This document shows, in pieces, positions 33,997 to 44,901 of a stretch of 64,000 bases of DNA. This stretch comes from Cryptomeria japonica. Lineage: Eukaryota > Streptophyta > Pinopsida > Cupressales > Cupressaceae. The stretch spans positions 833,578,136-833,642,135 of the forward strand of contig NC_081411.1 in NCBI RefSeq assembly GCF_030272615.1, read 5' to 3'. How positions within the stretch are numbered: the stretch's first letter is position 1; each line of letters starts with the position of its first letter. A program made the translations under genes and the position numbers. The notes beneath the pieces were generated by a model that was not told the origin of the DNA, did not search any database, and worked only from the letters and a program-made list of their open reading frames with translations.

Positions 33997-36900
33997 TTAT
34001 ATTTTAACCATACCAAGATACCTCCTGAAGTGATCAATTTTCACTCTTGCTAGGGGTTTGGTGAGAATGTCAGTGGTCTGATCTCCTGTATTGACATATT
34101 CCAATCTTATTACCTTTCTCTTTGTCATATCTCTCACATAGTTATATGGGATCTCAATGTGCTTGGATCTATCATGGAAAACTGGATTCACTGAAAGTTT
34201 AATGCAGCTCTGATTGTCACAATGAATGATTGTAGGCTTCAGACTTTCACCAAACAGTCCTACTATCAGTTTCCTCAACCATACGGCTTCCTTAGCTGCC
34301 ATGGATGCAGCTATATATTCAGCTTTTGAGGAGCTCTAAGCTACAGATGATTGTTTTCTGCTAATCCAAGATACCATAGCTGATCTTAAGCTGAAACAAC
34401 ATCGTGAAGTGCTCTTCTTGTCTATCATGCTTCAAGCCCAGTCTGAATCAGAGTATCCATGTAAGTTCAATGCAGTGTGTTCATAATGAAGTCCATAGTC
34501 CAAGGTACCTTGTAGATATCTCAATATATGCTTTACTGCAACCAAATGTATTTCTTTGGGTTCAACCATGTGTTGACTGAGTGCATTTACTGCATAACAT
34601 ATATCAGGTCTGGTATTGACTAGGTACATTAGTGATCCAATAATTTGTCTGTATAATGTTGGATCTGCAAATTTGGAATCTACTATAGCTTCTTTTAGTT
34701 TATGAAGGTTTGTTTCCATAGGAGATGACATTGGCTTGCAATTCATCATTCCAAATCTCTTTAGAATGTCAATGGTGTATTTACCTTGATTTAGATAAAT
34801 ACCATCTGATCTTTGCCATACTTCTAATTCAAGGAAATAATGGAGTAGACCTAAATCCTTCATCTCAAACTCTGAAGCTAGTTCCTGTTTGCATTTTGCA
34901 ATGAGATGATCTTCGCTTGTAATTAATAAGTCATCTACATATAATATCAATATCAACATTTCACCTTTGATTGTTTTGAAATACAGATTTGGATCAACAA
35001 TGTTCTTAGTGAAACCTATCCCTAATAAGTAACTGTCAATTCTTTCATACCATGCTCTGGGAGCCTGTTTTAACCCATACAGTGCTTTTTCTAACTTGCA
35101 TACATGTGTTTTTGCATTATTTACCTCAAAACCCTTAGGTTGCTCTAGATCTTCAATTGTTCCATTCAAAAATGCAGTTTTTACGTCCATTTGATGAACT
35201 TTCCATCCTTTAGATGCTGCTATAGCCAAGATTGTTCTGACAGAAGTGTATCGTGCAACAGGTGCAAATGTTTCTTCATAGTCAATTCCTTCCTTCTATG
35301 ACAAGCCTCGAGCAACAAATCTTGCCTTATGTTTTTCTATACTGCCATCAGCATGATTGGTTTTAAATAGCCATTTAGAAGATACAACTGATTTTCCTTT
35401 AGGTCTAGGCACAATTTTCCATACATCATTCTTTAAGATAGATTGATATTCCTCTATCATGGCATCCTTCCATACTTGTTGTTTAAGAGCCTCTCCGACA
35501 CTTGAGGGTTCAGCATTTATGAGAGCTGTCATTAGAGTAACAAGCTAGAAAATTTTGAAGGTCTTTTGCTTTCTCTAAATGTTCCTCTAGGTGCTTGCTG
35601 CATAGGATTCTGCTTCCTGTACTGTTTTGGTGGCCCATAGTGGTCTTTTCCTGGGATTCTCTGTTGTAGTGTTCTCATGTTCCAAGGTGTTTTCCTCAGG
35701 ATGCTCCCTCTGAGTTTCAGAAAGAGAATCTTCTTCCAAATTCATGGAATTAGTTGGGATCTCAGGTGTGATGGAACTCCTTGTTTTGTTAATGGCTACA
35801 TCTTCTTCAAATATGAGATCTCTGCTTGATTCTATTTGTCTTTGTCTAGGGATGAATATTCGATAGGCTTTAGATGTTTCACTATATCCTACAAAAATCC
35901 CTTTCTGCCCAGTAGGTTCTAGTTTAGTTCTTTTCTCCTTAGGTACATGAATATAAACAGGACATCCAAATATTTTGAGATGGCTAATATCAGGTTTAAT
36001 TCCAATAAAGACTTCTTCAGGAGTTTTGTCACCAATATGAGAGTGGGGACATTTGTTTTGAATGTATACAGCGGTATTAGTGGCTTCTCCCCAAAGTGCA
36101 GTTTCTAGGTTTTGATCCAACAACATAGCCCTTGCCACTTCTACTATTGTTCTATTCTTTCTTTCAGCAACCCCGTTTTGTTGAGGATTGTAGGGTACAG
36201 TGAACTCCCTCTTAATCCCAGCATCTTTACAAAACTCTTTAAATACATCTAATGTGTATTCCCTACCATTGTCAGTCCTTAGAGTTTTGATTTTCCTACC
36301 AGAGTGATTTTCTGTAATAGATTTGAACTCTTTAAATTTCCTAAGAATATCTTCAGATTCCTTACTTTTAAGAAAATAAATCCAAGTTTTCCTAGAGAAA
36401 TCGTCTACAAAGATTACATAGTATAAAGCGTTTCCTAGTGATGGTTCAGACATAGGCCGACATAAGTCAGAGTGAACTAGTTCTAGTACTCCTTTAGTTT
36501 TTCTAGAGCTGCAAGGAAAAGAGCTTTTAGTGTTTTTCCCTAGTGCACATCCTTTACAAACATCTGAATGAATTGGCTTTAGTTTAGGTAGTCCTGTGAC
36601 TAATTTCTCCATAGAGGGTAGAGCACAAAAGTGTAAGTGCCCTAGTCTGCTATGCCAAATTTCTGTTTGATCTGTGACTTCATGAAGTAAGGTTTGATTT
36701 GGCTCATTACACAATTCATATAGGTGTCCTTGTCTGTAACCAATCACTTGTGATCTTTTGAAGGTGGATGTTTTTGGCCATGCCATTACTTTTCCGTCTA
36801 TGAATGAGACTCTGTATCCATCATCCTCAAGTGCAGAGATAGAGACTAGGTTCCTTTTGAGACCTGGTACAAATAGTACTCCGGTGAGTTGAATTGAGAT

Positions 36901-37494
36901 TCCAGACTTTAGTTTGATTGTACATGTCCCGACACCTTTTACTGGATGTGCAGAGTCATCCCCTATTGTTACCTCTTCATTTGATCCCTCTTCCATCGAG
37001 TCTAATAATTCTCTGAATCCGGTGACATGTCTTGACGATCCACTGTCTATCACCCAAGTGTTAGACTTGTTTGAAGCTTGACTTGATAGTGCTGAATATA
37101 ATACAAACTTCTCAGATTCAAGTTTTGTGTTCCTCTCTACTTTGGCGAATGATGCCTGCTGTTTTAATTTGTCAGGACAATTAAATGACACATATCCGTA
37201 CTGATCACATCTGTGACATTGGATTTTTGACATGTCTTTCTTATGAAAGCTTTTCCCATGGTGGGATTTTCTTTTCTTGAAGTTTCTCTTATTGCCTTTC
37301 TTACGGGAGTTGGTATTCAAAATGTGGAGGTCCTCATCTTTGGTTTTGTGATTTCCCCCTTTCATTTCCCTTGATTCTTCAAGGAGACAGTCATCCCTTA
37401 TTCGATCAAATTCTGTGAATTTATCCCTTGCATTTATGCCTTGTTTGAATGATTCCCAGGATTCAGGTAATCCGTCTAGGGTAATCATTGATAG
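33997..37494 (-). pseudogene. Outer copia gag C-terminus and pol
   Basis: One frame, in order: gag end with knuckle CHRCDQYGYVSFNC (His replaced by Tyr), protease VIDSGSSRHV, integrase with HSRLGHLH...CKGC, HSDLC, LRTDNGREY and PQQNGVAERKNRTI, reverse transcriptase HQMDVKTAFLNG and LILYVDDLLIT, and RNase H ending at 33997. Stops interrupt it near 35587, 35560, 35296, 34432 and 34338, without a frameshift. The stop at 35296 stands where a Gln is expected. The integrase reads HSDLCRPM where a Gly is usual. It begins at the insertion point of the inner element; the gag N-terminus is at 43884-44316. Confidence 0.92.
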
Positions 37495-38446
37495 TGTTAA
37501 ATTTTAGTACTTTCAGATTAGATGAAACCCAGAAAATCAGAATTTGTTCTTAACTAGGTTAATTAGATTTATTGTTTTTCAGATTTAAACATAGTAAGAA
37601 ATGAATGCAAAATGACAAGACAAAGTTACCCTGGGAAAACCTCCTAGGAGGAAAAACCCAGCCAAAAAAGATCCTCAGATCTGATTATGGTTTTAGATTC
37701 AATTAACAATTACACTTATCTGGAGTTGCAGTCACAAGGAAGATGATATAGGAGACTACACAACTAGTTTGTTGGCAATGATCATGATTTGCAGTCCTTC
37801 TGACTTGTCTTGCTGTGCATAACTAGTTCGCAGTCCTTTGCTTGATCCTTCAATGGAGATCAGTGTCTTTGATGATAACTTGCTGTCTTGATGAAGTTGG
37901 CTGTGATTTAATTGGTGAACTGCTGCACATAACTGGAGTTCGTTGTGACCTAACTGATCATCTGCTGCATATGAAGTTCACTGTGATCTAATTGGTGAAC
38001 TGCTGCACATAACTGGAGTTCGCTGTGACCTAACTGATCATCTGCTGCATATGAAGTTCGCTGTGATCTAATTGGTGTTCTGCTGCATATGAATGAAGTT
38101 CGCTGTGATCTGCTACTTACAAAGGAGTTCGCTACCTGAGAATATATTTTGCATTTACTTGAAACTAATGATTGATATTGTGAGGAGTGTATGCTTTATT
38201 TATAGGAGAGCAAACACCCGTAATCAAGTCGGCTTTACCCTTTTGATTTGTAAATTAATTAATTTAATTTCTTTTGTTTGTAGAGGATAGGATCGGCCCT
38301 ATCAAGGTGTAGCGTGGGGACCTTTTGGAGTAGCCGAAAGGTATAGGGCCTGGCCCTATATATTGGAGAAGGGGCTGGCCCCCTTAGGCAGATTCCAATG
38401 TTGCCCAAGGCAATTGGAATCCGCCAGGCCCTAATTATAAACAACA
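37495..38446 (-). repeat. Inner copia 3' LTR
   Basis: 952 bp. It contains an exact 80-bp period array and, near its U3 start, 'ggccctatatattgg' with a possible TATA element (38353-38362). Confidence 0.94.
37901..38110. repeat. 80-bp tandem repeats in inner copia LTR
   Basis: The block starting ctgtgatcta recurs at 37901, 37981 and 38061 (period exactly 80), then a shortened unit at 38103. The 5' LTR has the same array at 43333, 43413 and 43493. Half-units (ctgctgcacataactggag and ctgctgcatatgaag) are also related to each other, so the array is two-layered. Confidence 0.8.
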
Positions 38447-38455
38447 CTCCCTCTT
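38447..38455 (-). promoter_or_regulatory. Inner copia polypurine tract
   Basis: AAGAGGGAG on the minus strand, next to the 3' LTR start. Confidence 0.75.
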
Positions 38456-38514
38456 AATTAGGGCAGAGAATCATAACCATAATCTTCCGTCTTGCACACA
38501 AGCATAGACTGGAT

Positions 38515-38790
38515 CCACCTTGCATTGCCCACAGAGGGTGGAGAGGATCTTTTCTACCATCTTACATTGCCCACAGAGGATGGTCAACATTTACAATACC
38601 ATCTTACATTGCCTGCAGAGGATGGTTACTAATTACACTTCTCCCTGAGAAGTTTACAATACCACCTTACATTGCCCGCAGAGGGTGGTTAACATAATAC
38701 CATCTTACATTGCCCGTAGAGGATGGTTAATAATTACACTTCTCCATGAGAAGTTTACAATACCACCTTACATTGCCCGCAAAGGGTGGT
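38515..38790. repeat. Array of six covarying hairpins
   Basis: Six hairpins at 38515-38541, 38556-38584, 38598-38626, 38661-38689, 38699-38727 and 38762-38790. Stems are ACCACC/GGTGGT in hairpins 1, 4 and 6 and ACCATC/GATGGT in 2, 3 and 5, so each change in one arm is matched in the other. The loop is conserved (ttacattgcccgcagag type). Spacers between units 3 and 4 and between 5 and 6 repeat 'cttctccctgagaag', itself a small hairpin. The array starts about 20 bases after the pol stop (38809) and ends before the purine tract, so it lies in the 3' untranslated RNA. Confidence 0.88.
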
Positions 38791-38808
38791 TTGATACAAC
38801 TCAACGTA

Positions 38809-41800
38809 TCACTGAGATTGAGACTCCCTCTCAATTAGGGTTTCGTTTTCCATAATACCAAGTCTATCCTTGAAGTACGCAAACTTCACTTTGGATAGAG
38901 GCTTGGTAAGAATATCTGCAACCTGCTCATCAGTGCTGACATACTTCAGCTAAATAGCTCCTCTTTGCACCATATCCCGAATGAAATGATAGTGGGTTTC
39001 CACATGTTTTGACCTGTCATGAAACACCAGATTGATGGACATTTTAATACAACTCTGGTTATCACAGTGAATAACTATAGGATCCCAAGCCTGTCCGAAC
39101 AGCCCTGCAAGAAGCTTGCGAAGCCACACTGCTTCTCTAGAAGCTACACTTGCTGCAATATACTCAGCTTCAGCAGTACTCAATGCTACTGAGGATTGTT
39201 TTCTGCAAGCCCAAGAGATCACTGCGGATCCCAAGCTAAAACAAATACCGGAGGTGCTTTTCCGGTCTTTGATGCTTCCAGCCCAGTCTGCATCTGAATA
39301 ACCTTCCAAGGTTATTGGAAAGTTAAGTGGATACTTCAGCCCAAAATTAACTGTGCCTCTCAAATATCTTAGGATGTGCTTGGCCGCAACAAGATGAACA
39401 TGTTTGGGCATGCTCATAAACTGGCTCAGAGCATTCACAGCAAAACATATGTCTGGTCTAGTATTAACAAGATACATCAGTGATCCAATCAACTGTCGGT
39501 ACTCTGATGGATCTGCAAAACCAAAGTTAGCTGCAGAAACACTTAACATCTTTAAGTTAGATTCCATAGGAGTAGACATGGGTTTACAATCCATCATTCT
39601 AAATCTTTTCAAAATGTCAATAGTATACTTTCCTTGACTTAGAAAAATTTCGTTAGATCTTTGCCATACTTCTAGACCTAGAAAATAATGCATTAGACCT
39701 AAGTCTTTCATTTCAAATTCCGAAGCTAGTTCTTTCTTGCATCTAATAATAAGTTCATCTTTAACCAGTAAGGAATAGGTCATCCACATATAGAACTAGA
39801 ATTAGCATTTCATCATTGGTACCTTAAAGTATATGTTAGAGTCAGCATCATTTTTACAAAAACCTAGACTTAGCAAGTATTTATCAATTCTTTCATACCA
39901 AACACGAGGAGCTTGTTTAAGGCCATACAAAGCTTTCTTTAACTTGCACACATGGGTTAATCTATCCTGAATCTCATAACCCTCAGGTTGCTCAATATAG
40001 ACCTCCTCCTCAATGACACCATTGAGGAAGGCAGTCTTAACATCCATCTGATGTAGTTTCCAACCCCTAGCAGCAGCAATAGCTATTATTGTTCTGATAG
40101 AAGTATATCTAGCATCAAGAGCAAATGTTTCTTCATAATCTATGCCTTCCTTTTGAGAAAAACCACGAGCTACAAATCTAGCCTTATATTTTTCAATACT
40201 ACCATCAGCATTATGTTTAATTTTAAATAACCATTTAGAGGAAACAACAGATTTACCTTTGGGTCTTGGCACAATGTCCCACACATCATTCTTGATGATA
40301 GACTGATACTCTTCATCCATAGCAAGCTTCCAAGCATGATGAATCAAGGCTTCTTCAACATTGCAAGGTTCAGTTTCAATGAGATTGCACATCAAAGCAA
40401 CGTAGTTGGAGAATACCTGAGGTCTCTTAGTTTCACGGAAGGTGCCACTGGGAGCAGCAAATCTTTCGCTTTCTTGAATGTTGTTTCTTACCCAAAGAGG
40501 CCTCTTTTTGGTAATGACAATGTCACTAGGAATATCAGTGGGATTCATGGGCTTTGGTGGATCGTGATGTTCATCTTGAGGTGGAGGTTCAACTTGCTCC
40601 CTCTGAATCTCAGGGTTAGTATCAACATTTATATCTTGTTTGTCAATAGCTTCATCAATAACACAAGAACCTTTCGATTTCTTAAAAGCAATGTCTTCTT
40701 CAAATGTAACATCCCTACTTACCTCAACATACCTTTGACCCGGGATGTATATCCTAAATGCCTTGGAGGATTCACTGTAGCCGACTAGTATGCCTTTCTT
40801 TTTGGAGGGTTCCAACTTTGATCGCTTTTCCTTGGGCATATGAACATAAACGGGACTTCCAAAAATTCTGAGGTGACTAATGTCAGGTTTGGATCCTGTG
40901 AAGGCTTCTTCCGGGGTCATGTTCTTTAGAACACAATGAGGACATCTATTCTGGATATACACTACTATTCTAGAAGCCTCGGCCCATAGGAAGGTCTACA
41001 AGTCTTGATTGTGAATCATAGCCTTTGCAGCCTCCACAATAGTTCTATTCTTTCTTTCAGCAACACCATTTTGTTGAGGATTGTAGGGAACACAAAACTC
41101 CCTCTTAATTCCTGACTCAACACAAAAATTATAAAAGCTACCGAAAGTGTACTCACCTCCATTGTCAGATCTTAAACATTTAGTTCTTTTACCAGAGAAG
41201 TTTTCAGGTGATGCTTTAAACTCTTTAAATTTATTTAAGACTTCATCAGATTGTTTAGATTTCAAGAAGTAGATCCAAGTTTTCCTAGAGAAATCATCTA
41301 TGAAGATTACGTAATAAAGAAATCCACTAGGAGATGCTAAAGACATAGGACCACATAAATCAGAGTGAACAAGTTCTAGTTTGTCTTTAGCTCTATTTTC
41401 ACTTTTATGAAAATGACTTTTAACATTTTTACCTATAGCACAACCTTTACAAGTGTTATCATGGATTTGACTGAGTTTAGGCATACCTTTGACTAACTTT
41501 TCAAGGGATGGAAGAGCTTGATAATGCAAGTGTCCAAGTCTTCTATGCCATAACTCACAGGATTCAGGTGCCGCATTAATGAGGGCTTGAATAGGATTAG
41601 TAGAGAGCTTATAAAGACTATCATATCTATGACCAATTATATGAGCAGATTTAAAACTAGCTTTCTTAGGCCAAGCAAAAACTTTTCCCTCAGAAAATGC
41701 AATTTGATAACCTTTATCTTCTAGAGCAGAAATGGAAATTAGGTTTCTTTTAATTCCAGGAACAAACAAGATATCACTGAGGTGCAAGGAAATACCAGAG

Positions 41801-42864
41801 TCTAAATTTAGAGAAGTAGAGCCAGAACCTTTTACTGAATAACGAGCGTCATCACCAATTACCACGTGAAGGCTGGTATCCTTTTCTACTAAGCCTGAAA
41901 GTAGATCACAGTAGCCTATGATGTGTCTGGAGGCACCACTATCAATCAACCATGTATTGCTATCTGAAGGAATACTGCTAGACAGAGCGGAGATGAATAA
42001 GAAGTCATCATTTTGTTCTAAGACTTCATTTAGGTTGGCTTCACTTTGGTTAGGGTTATTCTGACATTCTTTAGCATAGTGACCAAATTTGTCACATCTA
42101 AAGCATCGGACATGCGAGGTATCTCTTGGTTTCTTCCAAGGGTGTTGGGAACTAAATGGTCTGAATTCCCTATTTCTTTTTGGATAAGGTTTCTTCCAAT
42201 TTCCCCCTTTCTTGCATTGAGTTGCAAGCATGTGATGATCATCTACATGGGGACTTTTGGTTTGCCCTCTTGTGATGAGGCGAGACTCTTCTTGGATACA
42301 ATCATTCTTAAGGCGATCAAGGGTGGGTAACTCAGTCTTGCCACTTATGGTTTAGATAAATGACTCCCATGAGTGAGGTAGACCATTTAGGGCAATCATG
42401 ACAAGGTCTTTGTCTTCCATGTTATGGCCAATTAAACCTAGCTGATTCTTTAGTTCTGAAATTCTCATAAAGTAGGAAATAACATAATCTTCTTTTGCCA
42501 TTTTGATATTAAGTAGTTGATGTCTTAAAGTAATTGCCCTACTGAGATTGTTAACTTCATATGTACCTTGTAGATGGCTGAACATTTCCCTTGCAGTGGT
42601 AAATGAGGCAATAGAGGTGACTAGGTGGTCTTTGACTGAATCAATGAGAATCTTCCTGGCCTTGACAGCATCCTTTTTGAATTGTTTTAGCTCGACTACA
42701 TTCGTAGGCTCAGTTAGCTCTTTCGCTTCTATGAATTGGAGAAGATCTTCTTCCTCTAGAGCCAACTTGATTCGAACTTTCCATGCAGTAAAATTGAGAT
42801 TCCCATCAAGCCTATCTTCAACTTTCAGCCCATTGACCTGACTTGCAACTGCGATAACAATCTG
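38809..42864 (-). pseudogene. Inner copia gag-pol
   Basis: In order: gag (RLDGNLNFTAW, YFMRISELKNQLG, knuckle CFRCDKFGHYAKEC), protease LIDSGASRHI, integrase (LWHRRLGHLH, CKGC, HSDLCGPM, LRSDNGGEY, PQQNGVAERKNRTI), reverse transcriptase (HQMDVKTAFLNG) and RNase H (SVALSTAEAEYIA). All parts share one frame. Stops lie at 42352, 40996 and 38950. Between about 39835 and 39779 the frame shifts and shifts back, so the YVDD catalytic box is encoded out of frame. No ATG is seen at the expected gag start, and the open frame runs up towards the primer site. The knuckle and the integrase D, D and E are kept. Confidence 0.92.
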
Positions 42865-42914
42865 AAAATAAAGGAGTACTGAATTCTCAATCTGAAAGTT
42901 TGATCTAGCCTATA

Positions 42915-42926
42915 GCTCTGATACCA
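42915..42926 (-). promoter_or_regulatory. Inner copia primer binding site
   Basis: TGGTATCAGAGC on the minus strand directly after the 5' LTR end; initiator tRNA-Met type. Confidence 0.9.
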
Positions 42927-43878
42927 TGTTAAATTTTAGTACTTTTAGATTAGATGAAACCCAGAAAATCAGAATTTGTTCTTAACTAGGTTAATTAGAT
43001 TTATTGTTTTTCAGATTTAAACATAGTAAGAAATGAATGCAAAATGACAAGACAAAGTTACCCTGGGAAAACCTCCTAGGAGGAAAAACCCAGCCAAAAA
43101 AGATCTTCAGATCTGATTATGGTTTTAGATTCAATTAACAATTACACTTATCTGGAGTTGCAGTCACAAGGAAGATGATATAGGAGACTACACAACTAGT
43201 TTGTTGGCAGTGATCATGATTTGTAGTCCTTCTAACTTGTCTTGCTGTGCATAACTAGTTTGCAGTCCTTTGCTTGATCCTTCAATGGAGATCACTGTCT
43301 TTGATGATAACTTGCTGTCTTGATGAAGTTGGCTGTGATCTAATTGGTGAACTGCTGCACATAACTGGAGTTCGCTGTGACCTAACTGATCATCTGCTGC
43401 ATATGAAGTTCGCTGTGATCTAATTGGTGAACTGCTGCACATAACTGGAGTTCGTTGTGACCTAACTGATCATCTGCTACATATGAAGTTCGCTGTGATC
43501 TAATTGGTGTTCTGCTGCATATGAATGAAGTTCGCTGTGATCTGCTACTTACAAAGGAATTCGCTACCTGAGAACATATTTCGCATTTACTTGAAACTAA
43601 TGATTGATATTGTGAGGAGTGTATGCTTTATTTATAGGAAAGCAAACACCCCTAATCAAGTCGGCTTTACCCTTTTAATTTGTAAATTAATTAATTTAAT
43701 TTCTTTTGTTTGTAGAGGATAGGGTCGGCCCTATCAAGGTGTAGCGTGGGGACCTTTTGGAGTAGCCGAAAGGTATAGGGCCTGGCCCTATATATTGGAG
43801 AAGGGGCTCGCCCCCTTAGGCGGATTCCTATGTTGCCCAAGGCAATTGGAATCCGCCAGGCCCTAATTATAAACAACA
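42927..43878 (-). repeat. Inner copia 5' LTR
   Basis: 952 bp, the same length as its partner, with the 80-bp array. Followed by GATAG and the gag of the outer element. Confidence 0.94.
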
Positions 43879-43883
43879 GATAG

Positions 43884-44316
43884 TTCTTGCTTCTTGACAT
43901 GATAATCAAGTTTTTTGCAATTGATCTCTGAGGGAACCTATCCTCATGAAGTATGAGTTTATTGATTCACCTTTATTTATACTTATGTGGTTCAACTGTC
44001 TTTTTAGAGCTAAGGTTTTGCTCGGATTGTTTATCTCATACGTCCTTTCAAGGGTTTTGTACATTTCATATGCGTTGTCATATTTTAATATAAGTGGTAT
44101 TATGTGATCCCTTACTGCATCTATCATGATTTTTACAGCTTTATCATTTCCTTCATTCCATATAGTTTGCTCATGTTCGTCTTCAGGTTCGGGCTTGTCT
44201 TCTTTTATGAATTTGATTACTTTGTTCTCTTTTAATACTATCATAATTCTGACTTTCCAAGCCACAAAATTTGCTGCTCCTTCGAGTCTGTCCTCGAATC
44301 TGATTGTGTTCGCCAT
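43884..44316 (-). pseudogene. Outer copia gag N-terminal part
   Basis: It starts MANTIRFEDRLEGAANFVAW, a copia gag beginning (UBN2-like: ...TYEINNPSKTLALKRQLNHI, YFMRIGSLRDQL). An A run near 43910-43916 appears one base long and shifts the frame shortly before the inner element, which interrupts the sequence at 43878. The rest of gag resumes at 37494. Confidence 0.9.
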
Positions 44317-44382
44317 TTTAGAAATCTTCGATTTTAATTTGTAAAGTTCACTTTTAGTCTATTCGGATCTGTAAATAGTTAG

Positions 44383-44394
44383 GCTCTGATACCA
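44383..44394 (-). promoter_or_regulatory. Outer copia primer binding site
   Basis: TGGTATCAGAGC on the minus strand directly after the 5' LTR; initiator tRNA-Met type. Confidence 0.9.
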
Positions 44395-44901
44395 TGTAAA
44401 TGTAAAATAGACTGTTATTGTTTTTGTGCAATCAGATTTGCTGTAGCTTCAAAATCTGGTATGTTAGGGTCAGATCGAAGAAATAAAAATCGATTATGTC
44501 TCTTATCGATTTGCCTCTGTAGGTACGAAGGCAAATGTATGTATATGTCACCGATCTCTATCTGTTTTGTTATTCAATTCGAACACCAAGTTCAATAGGG
44601 AGGATGGCGTATATATGCGATTGTCTTCATGGAATCGTGCCCCCACAGGGGGTCGCGATCCTATGTGGAACCACATGGTTCCACATAGGGTCGTGACCCC
44701 TATGTGGAGCCACGATCCTCTACACCGGCGTTCATTACTTTAACCAAACTAAATGTTTGCAAAACTAATTTGTTAGTTAACACTAACTAAATTCCAATCT
44801 TAATTAAATCGTAAATAACAGAATTAGTATTCTATGCAATGATACAATTAGAGAAACAGATTTAGTTTTCTGAGTGTTACAACTGAGACTATAATTTAAC
44901 A
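44395..44901 (-). repeat. Outer copia 5' LTR
   Basis: 507 bp, the same length as the 3' LTR. It carries the palindrome at 44660-44689 with a changed centre. Followed by CAAAG. Confidence 0.94.

Larger units (their letters stand above)
37495..43878 (-). mobile_element. Inner Ty1/copia retrotransposon
   Basis: 6384 bp, inserted in the gag of the outer copia in the same orientation. GATAG lies on both sides as a perfect target duplication. Both LTRs are 952 bp, TGTTGTTTATAATTAG to AAATTTAACA on the minus strand, with about 21 differences by eye. That is a lower fraction than between the outer LTRs, as expected for a later insertion. One gag-pol frame carries stops at 42352, 40996 and 38950 and two compensating frameshifts at the reverse transcriptase active site. 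It has a tRNA-iMet primer site, a purine tract and a hairpin array in the 3' untranslated region. Its protein is clearly related to the outer element, but the LTRs are not alike. Confidence 0.95.
32989..44901 (-). mobile_element. Outer Ty1/copia retrotransposon, split by a second copia
   Basis: It is bounded by CAAAG on both sides, a perfect target duplication. Both LTRs are 507 bp, TGTTAAATTATAG to TTTACA on the minus strand, with about 15 differences by eye. Without the inner insertion and its duplicated GATAG it measures 5524 bp. The domain order gag, protease, integrase, reverse transcriptase, RNase H is that of Ty1/copia. The inner element interrupts gag. Apart from one A-run frameshift in gag, the pol frame is intact in phase, with only point stops. 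It lies sense in the VPS53 intron. The 3' region before the purine tract holds tandem hairpins. Confidence 0.95.

Noticed and set aside
40336-40788. 150-codon plus-strand ORF opposite the inner copia pol
   Set aside because: Antisense shadow of the gag-pol frame.
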